NCBI GenBank assembly: GCA_046262015.1
Contig: JBHENN010000010.1
Location: 1-8,909 of the forward strand
Length of the DNA stretch: 8,909 nucleotides
Origin: JBHENN01 sp046262015
GTDB taxonomy: Bacteria; Actinomycetota; CADDZG01; WHSQ01
Direction of reading: 5' to 3'
Each line of letters starts with the position of its first letter. Position 1 is the stretch's first letter. Both the position numbers and the translations under genes were made by a program. Shown here piece by piece: positions 6,752 through 8,909 of this stretch. The notes under the pieces are model-generated. The model made no database searches. It was not told where the DNA came from and was given only the letters and a program-made list of their open reading frames with translations.

Positions 6752-6777
6752 GACACCTGAGCTCGCTATGCGGTGTC
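6752..6777. other. Inverted repeat between converging rplA and DUF559 gene
   Basis: GACACC at 6752-6757 and GGTGTC at 6772-6777 are perfect inverted copies with a 14-base spacer that includes the palindrome GAGCTC. The right arm is also the first six bases of the 11-bp direct repeat that borders the DUF559 gene. It lies where rplA and the opposing gene converge, so it could be a weak bidirectional terminator. There is no T-run on either strand, so this is tentative. Confidence 0.3.
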
Positions 6778-7722
6778 AGATCCGAGGAGAGTGGTTCCGA
6801 TCGCGTCTGCGATCCTCCGGGTTACCTCGCCGGGGCCCTGCCGGAGGTTCCGGGTGGTGACCTCGATCACCTGCCACCCGATGCCCAGCAACGCGTTGCG
6901 GCGAGCGACATCCCTCTCCCATGCGTCCCGGGGAGCGTGCCAGCGATAGCTGTATGCCTCGATGGCCACCCGCTGGCGCGGATAGGCGAAATCCGGGCGC
7001 GCGACGAAGCCGCGCTTATCGAAGACCTCGAACTGTGGGATCGGGAGCGGGAGGCCCGCCCTCCTGAGCGCCTGGAACAGAGAGGTCTCGAAGTCGCTCT
7101 GGGTGGGGGGTGCATCAGTTGCCCAGCTGTCGAGGACGCGGGCTAGGCGCCCGCATCCGCGCCGACCGGGGCGGCTGAGCTGGTCGAGGTGCCTGCGTAG
7201 ATAGGCGGGTGAGGTCAGCCCTCGCCGTAGGCAGCTGACGAGGGCCGCTTCGAGCGTGTCGTCGTCCACCACCGCCCCGAGATCGAGGAGGGTGCGGGTG
7301 GGTGTGGTGACCGGGATTCCGATACGGCTGGTTCGGTGTGCCGGAACCAGGTCGCAGGTGGTGTGGTTAATGACCCCGCGGCGGCGCGAGGGGGCGGCGC
7401 CGACGCCGCTGATCTCGACCCAACCCGGTGGGCAGCGGTCCAGGCCCCAGAGCGCGGCGGCGGCTCGGTGCGAGGCCACCCAGGCGGGTCCCGCCCATAT
7501 GCACGCCGCCATCACGCGTTGGAGCCACGAGTCCGGCACCCCCGCCAGCCGGTACGTTCGAGGATGGAGCAGCTCGAGACGCCCAGCGTCGAGGCGACGC
7601 TGGATCGATTGCCTCGATAGCCCCAGCTCGATCGCTTGGCGGCGTCCCAGCACACCATGTTGGCGCTCGGCAGTCGCGGCGCAGGCCGCATCCACCGACT
7701 TCGAAGAGATTCCGCCCCGCAT
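6766..7722 (-). CDS. AbiEi-like winged-helix / DUF559 nuclease-like protein
   Basis: This protein of 318 residues resembles the solitary AbiEi-like antitoxin-domain plus DUF559 proteins that occur, often in many copies, in actinobacterial genomes. Their function is not established. Residues 10-60 match the N-terminal winged helix seen in AbiEi-type proteins: ATAERQHGVLGRRQAIELGLSR, RRLDAGRLELLHPRTYRLAG. The middle part (70-200) has SHRAAAALWGL, the HTT region near 120-123 and TPTRTLLDLGAVVDDDTLEAAL, all typical of this group. The C-terminal part (208-318) is DUF559, related to Vsr and PD-(D/E)xK nucleases: Glu212 in SDFE, Asp244 in ARPDFAYP, Glu255 in VAIEAYSYRWH, then WERDVARRNALLGIGWQVIEVT. 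The usual acidic or lysine residue two places after Glu255 is Tyr257, so catalysis is uncertain. It lies antisense between rplA and rplJ. No ribosome binding site precedes ATG 7722; a GTG start at residue 10 or leaderless translation is possible. No AbiEii-type toxin gene is adjacent. Confidence 0.85.
   Translation of the reverse strand: MRGGISSKSVDAACAATAERQHGVLGRRQAIELGLSRQSIQRRLDAGRLELLHPRTYRLAGVPDSWLQRVMAACIWAGPAWVASHRAAAALWGLDRCPPGWVEISGVGAAPSRRRGVINHTTCDLVPAHRTSRIGIPVTTPTRTLLDLGAVVDDDTLEAALVSCLRRGLTSPAYLRRHLDQLSRPGRRGCGRLARVLDSWATDAPPTQSDFETSLFQALRRAGLPLPIPQFEVFDKRGFVARPDFAYPRQRVAIEAYSYRWHAPRDAWERDVARRNALLGIGWQVIEVTTRNLRQGPGEVTRRIADAIGTTLLGSDTA
6772..6782 (+). repeat. 11-bp direct repeat, left copy
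   Basis: GGTGTCAGATC occurs here and again at 7726-7736, both on the plus strand and exactly 954 bases apart. This copy lies within the last codons of the DUF559 gene (the ...GSDT end). A matching pair at the two borders of one inserted gene looks like a target-site duplication or the scar of recombination between short repeats. Confidence 0.7.
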
Positions 7723-7725
7723 AGA

Positions 7726-7736
7726 GGTGTCAGATC
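7726..7736 (+). repeat. 11-bp direct repeat, right copy
   Basis: This is the second perfect copy of GGTGTCAGATC, three bases upstream of the DUF559 start codon. Next to the repeats there is also an 8-bp inverted pair, CTATGCGG at 6766-6773 and CCGCATAG at 7717-7724, which spans the gene's stop and start codons. The pair is short and may be chance. Confidence 0.7.
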
Positions 7737-7850
7737 TCGTCGATCCTCATCGCGGTCGGTATCTGGCCATGGTTCCGGCCTCTGGGCTGTGGCGCGAGAC
7801 ACTTCGGTCGAGGCCGGCAAGGAGCCGGGCGGGGCCCGGGGGCGGTGAGG

Positions 7851-7856
7851 TATCCT
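7851..7856 (+). promoter_or_regulatory. Candidate -10 of an rplJ promoter
   Basis: TATCCT fits the actinobacterial -10 pattern TANNNT. It lies directly in front of the L10-leader-like RNA, so a transcript starting near 7862 would begin with the leader. No TTGACA-like -35 is found at the right distance; that stretch is G-rich. An own promoter is expected because the antisense gene separates rplJ from the rplA transcript. Confidence 0.45.
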
Positions 7857-7861
7857 GCGGT

Positions 7862-7945
7862 GGAACAGCCCAAGACCGCCGGCGGGCGCCGCGTCGACCG
7901 ACGAGGTGCCTCTAAGCCCACGAGGACCGGCGCAGGCGGAACAAA
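7862..7945 (+). ncRNA. L10-leader-like autoregulatory mRNA leader
   Basis: This is the 5' untranslated region of rplJ. In many bacteria an L10(L12)4 complex binds such a leader and represses L10-L12 synthesis. The conserved pieces appear in order: AAGACCGCC at 7872-7880, GGTGCC at 7905-7910, CTCTAAGCCC at about 7910-7919 and GGCGCAGGCGG at 7929-7939. Pairings I can draw are CCGCC (7876-7880) with GGCGG (7935-7939) as the closing helix, GGCGCC (7885-7890) with GGTGCC (7905-7910), and an inner CGTC/GACG stem at 7892-7903. The order and position fit the L10 leader family. A covariance-model match has not been tested. Confidence 0.7.
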
Positions 7946-7959
7946 CGGCGCACGATGCG

Positions 7960-7989
7960 CGGTCGCCTGGTCCTGGGCGGCCGTTTTTT
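7960..7989 (+). terminator. Intrinsic terminator/attenuator in the rplJ leader
   Basis: Arms CGGTCGCCT (7960-7968) and GGGCGGCCG (7975-7983) pair over nine positions, two of them wobble, around a six-base loop, and six T residues follow at 7984-7989. This is the clearest intrinsic terminator in the window, yet it stands 30 bases before the rplJ start and inside its leader, so it most likely works as an attenuator. Just upstream, AAACGGC at 7943-7949 can pair with GCCGTTT at 7980-7986, and GCGCA/TGCGC at 7948-7960 forms a further small stem. Competing folds of this kind could link terminator formation to L10 binding on the leader. Confidence 0.8.
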
Positions 7990-8018
7990 CGTTTCGGACG
8001 TCGGCGCTAAGGAGACAG

Positions 8019-8900
8019 ATGGCTCGACCAGAGAAGGAATCTGCGGTCCGGGAGATCGCCGAGCGGTTCAAGGGTGCGGAGGCCGCGCTGCTCACCGAGT
8101 ACCGGGGCCTGACGGTGACCGAGATCGCCGACCTCCGTGCCGAGTTGCGCAAGGCCGACACCGACTACAAGGTCCTCAAGAACACCCTCGCCCGCATCGC
8201 CGTGAAGGAGATCGGGATCGAGGACATCGCCGAGAGCCTGGTCGGGCCGACCGCGATCGCGTTCGTCCACGGCGACGTAGCGGCCGCCGCCAAGGTGCTC
8301 GACGATGCGACGCGGCGCTTCCCCGTCCTGGTGGTCAAGGGCGGCGTGCTCAAGGGCGCCTGGATCGATGCCGCGCAGGCGAAGCGGCTGGCCAGCCTGG
8401 AGCCCCGCGAGGTGCTCCTCACCAAGGTGGCCATGCTCGTCAACAGCCCTGCCCAGCAGGCCGTCAACGCGTTCGCCGCCCTGCTACGCGATCTGGGTTC
8501 GATGCTGGCCCAGGTGGTGGGCAAGAAGGAGTCCGGGGACCTTCCCGGCGGCGAGCACGGTCCTCCGGCGGAACAGCCACCTCCCGCCGAACAAGCGCCC
8601 CCGGCCGAGCACGCCCCCCCGGCTGAACACGCGCCTCCCGACGAGCAGGCAGCTCCTGACGAACAGCCGCCTCCCGATGAGCAGGCAGCTCCGCCCGAGC
8701 AGGCGCCGCCCCCGGAGCAGGCCGCCACCCCGGAGAAGACTCCCGAGCCGACCCAGGAGGAGGCCGGCACCGAGACCGCCGAAGGTGGTAGCGGCGCGGC
8801 CGAACCCGACACCGAGCAGGCGGCCGAGGTGACCGATGCTCCACCCCCCAACGTGGATCCGGGGCCGGGGGACGACCAGACCGAGAACGCAACCAAGTAA
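8019..8900 (+). CDS. rplJ: Large-subunit ribosomal protein L10 with long Pro/Glu-rich tail
   Basis: L10 anchors the L7/L12 dimers to the stalk base beside L11 and, with L12, represses its own mRNA. The protein has 293 residues against a usual length of about 165-185. ATG 8019 has AAGGAG at 8009-8014 and starts like the family; the frame is open upstream through the leader, but that part is untranslated RNA. The core is normal: MARPEKESAVREIAERFKGA, then LLTEYRGLTVTEIADLR (24-40), YKVLKNTLARIAV (50-62), GPTAIAF (76-82), and the C-terminal L12-binding helix, about 144-170. From about 174 the chain becomes low-complexity. Ten hexapeptides of the form x-P-P-(A/D/P)-E-(Q/H/K) fill residues 181-240, followed by an acidic Thr/Glu/Pro/Gly stretch ending ENATK. 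The tail would project from the stalk base, near the L12 dimers and the translation factors. Confidence 0.97.
   Translation: MARPEKESAVREIAERFKGAEAALLTEYRGLTVTEIADLRAELRKADTDYKVLKNTLARIAVKEIGIEDIAESLVGPTAIAFVHGDVAAAAKVLDDATRRFPVLVVKGGVLKGAWIDAAQAKRLASLEPREVLLTKVAMLVNSPAQQAVNAFAALLRDLGSMLAQVVGKKESGDLPGGEHGPPAEQPPPAEQAPPAEHAPPAEHAPPDEQAAPDEQPPPDEQAAPPEQAPPPEQAATPEKTPEPTQEEAGTETAEGGSGAAEPDTEQAAEVTDAPPPNVDPGPGDDQTENATK
8559..8738 (+). repeat. 18-bp-period repeat encoding ten hexapeptides in L10
   Basis: Ten consecutive 18-base units encode, in order, GPPAEQ, PPPAEQ, APPAEH, APPAEH, APPDEQ, AAPDEQ, PPPDEQ, AAPPEQ, APPPEQ and AATPEK. Synonymous positions differ between units (for example GAA and GAG, CCT and CCC), so the array is not a very recent duplication, while the protein pattern is kept. 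Confidence 0.92.
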
Positions 8901-8902
8901 CC

Positions 8903-8907
8903 AGGAG
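8903..8907 (+). promoter_or_regulatory. Ribosome binding site of the next gene (probably rplL)
   Basis: AGGAG lies two bases after the rplJ stop codon and the window ends before any start codon. The gene following rplJ is nearly always rplL (L7/L12), so this is probably its ribosome binding site. The gene itself is not visible. Confidence 0.5.
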
Positions 8908-8909
8908 AA

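Noticed and set aside
6766..7722. Complete type IV AbiE toxin-antitoxin system
   Set aside because: Only an AbiEi-like N-terminal domain is present; no nucleotidyltransferase (AbiEii) gene lies beside it, and the flanking genes are ribosomal.
7845..8018. N-terminal extension of L10 by an in-frame ATG at 7845
   Set aside because: The added residues do not resemble L10, the stretch folds as an L10 leader with a terminator, and a good ribosome binding site precedes ATG 8019.
8165..8896. Cys/Gly/Ser-repeat protein on the minus strand opposite rplJ
   Set aside because: Its apparent CSGGA-type repeats are just the complement of the L10 hexapeptide repeat; the sense strand is clearly the coding one.
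1..8909. CRISPR array, integrase, transposase or phage genes
   Set aside because: No spaced repeat array beyond the two 60-bp copies, and no reading frame with integrase, transposase or structural phage motifs.

Overview
The window is high-GC, tightly packed DNA with GTG starts and GA-rich ribosome binding sites. It almost certainly comes from an actinomycete-type bacterium (Actinomycetota), probably a non-model lineage. The evidence is a secE-nusG-rplK-rplA-rplJ core, a NusG with a long acidic N-terminal extension as known in high-GC actinobacteria, an LppX/LprG-like lipoprotein, a secreted protein with paired CxxC motifs, and a stand-alone AbiEi-like/DUF559 gene. The class cannot be fixed from the sequence alone.

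Layout. Bases 1-120 hold two nearly perfect 60-bp tandem copies of unknown role. Bases 224-763 (+) encode a small exported protein that is essentially one protease-associated (PA) domain. Facing it on the minus strand is a two-gene unit: an exported protein with two CxxC pairs and a Ser/Pro tail (2335 to 1658), then a lipoprotein (1643 to 810). Divergent from that unit is an exported CocE/NonD (S15-like) serine hydrolase (2481-4073). From about 4100 the translation and transcription core begins: a candidate extended -10 promoter, secE (4182-4475), nusG starting on the next base (4476-5462), rplK (5489-5917) and rplA (5979-6704).

The usual continuation from rplA to rplJ-rplL is interrupted at 6766-7722 by one gene on the opposite strand, encoding an AbiEi-like winged-helix domain joined to a DUF559 (Vsr/PD-(D/E)xK-type) nuclease-like domain. 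A perfect 11-bp direct repeat lies at the two borders of this gene. After it come a candidate promoter, an L10-leader-like RNA, a strong intrinsic terminator/attenuator, and rplJ (8019-8900). A ribosome binding site on the last bases probably belongs to rplL.

How the parts work together. SecE is the small subunit of the SecYEG channel, which the four exported products of the left half would use. NusG couples RNA polymerase to Rho or to the ribosome. L11, L1 and L10 build the GTPase-associated stalk base and the L1 stalk. The inserted gene and the separate L10 leader imply that L10(-L12) is expressed independently of L11-L1 here. Two core proteins carry long disordered acidic or Pro-rich extensions: NusG (about 155 residues, N-terminal) and L10 (about 115 residues, C-terminal, with ten hexapeptide repeats). 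With the inserted nuclease-like gene and its border repeats, these are the most noteworthy features.
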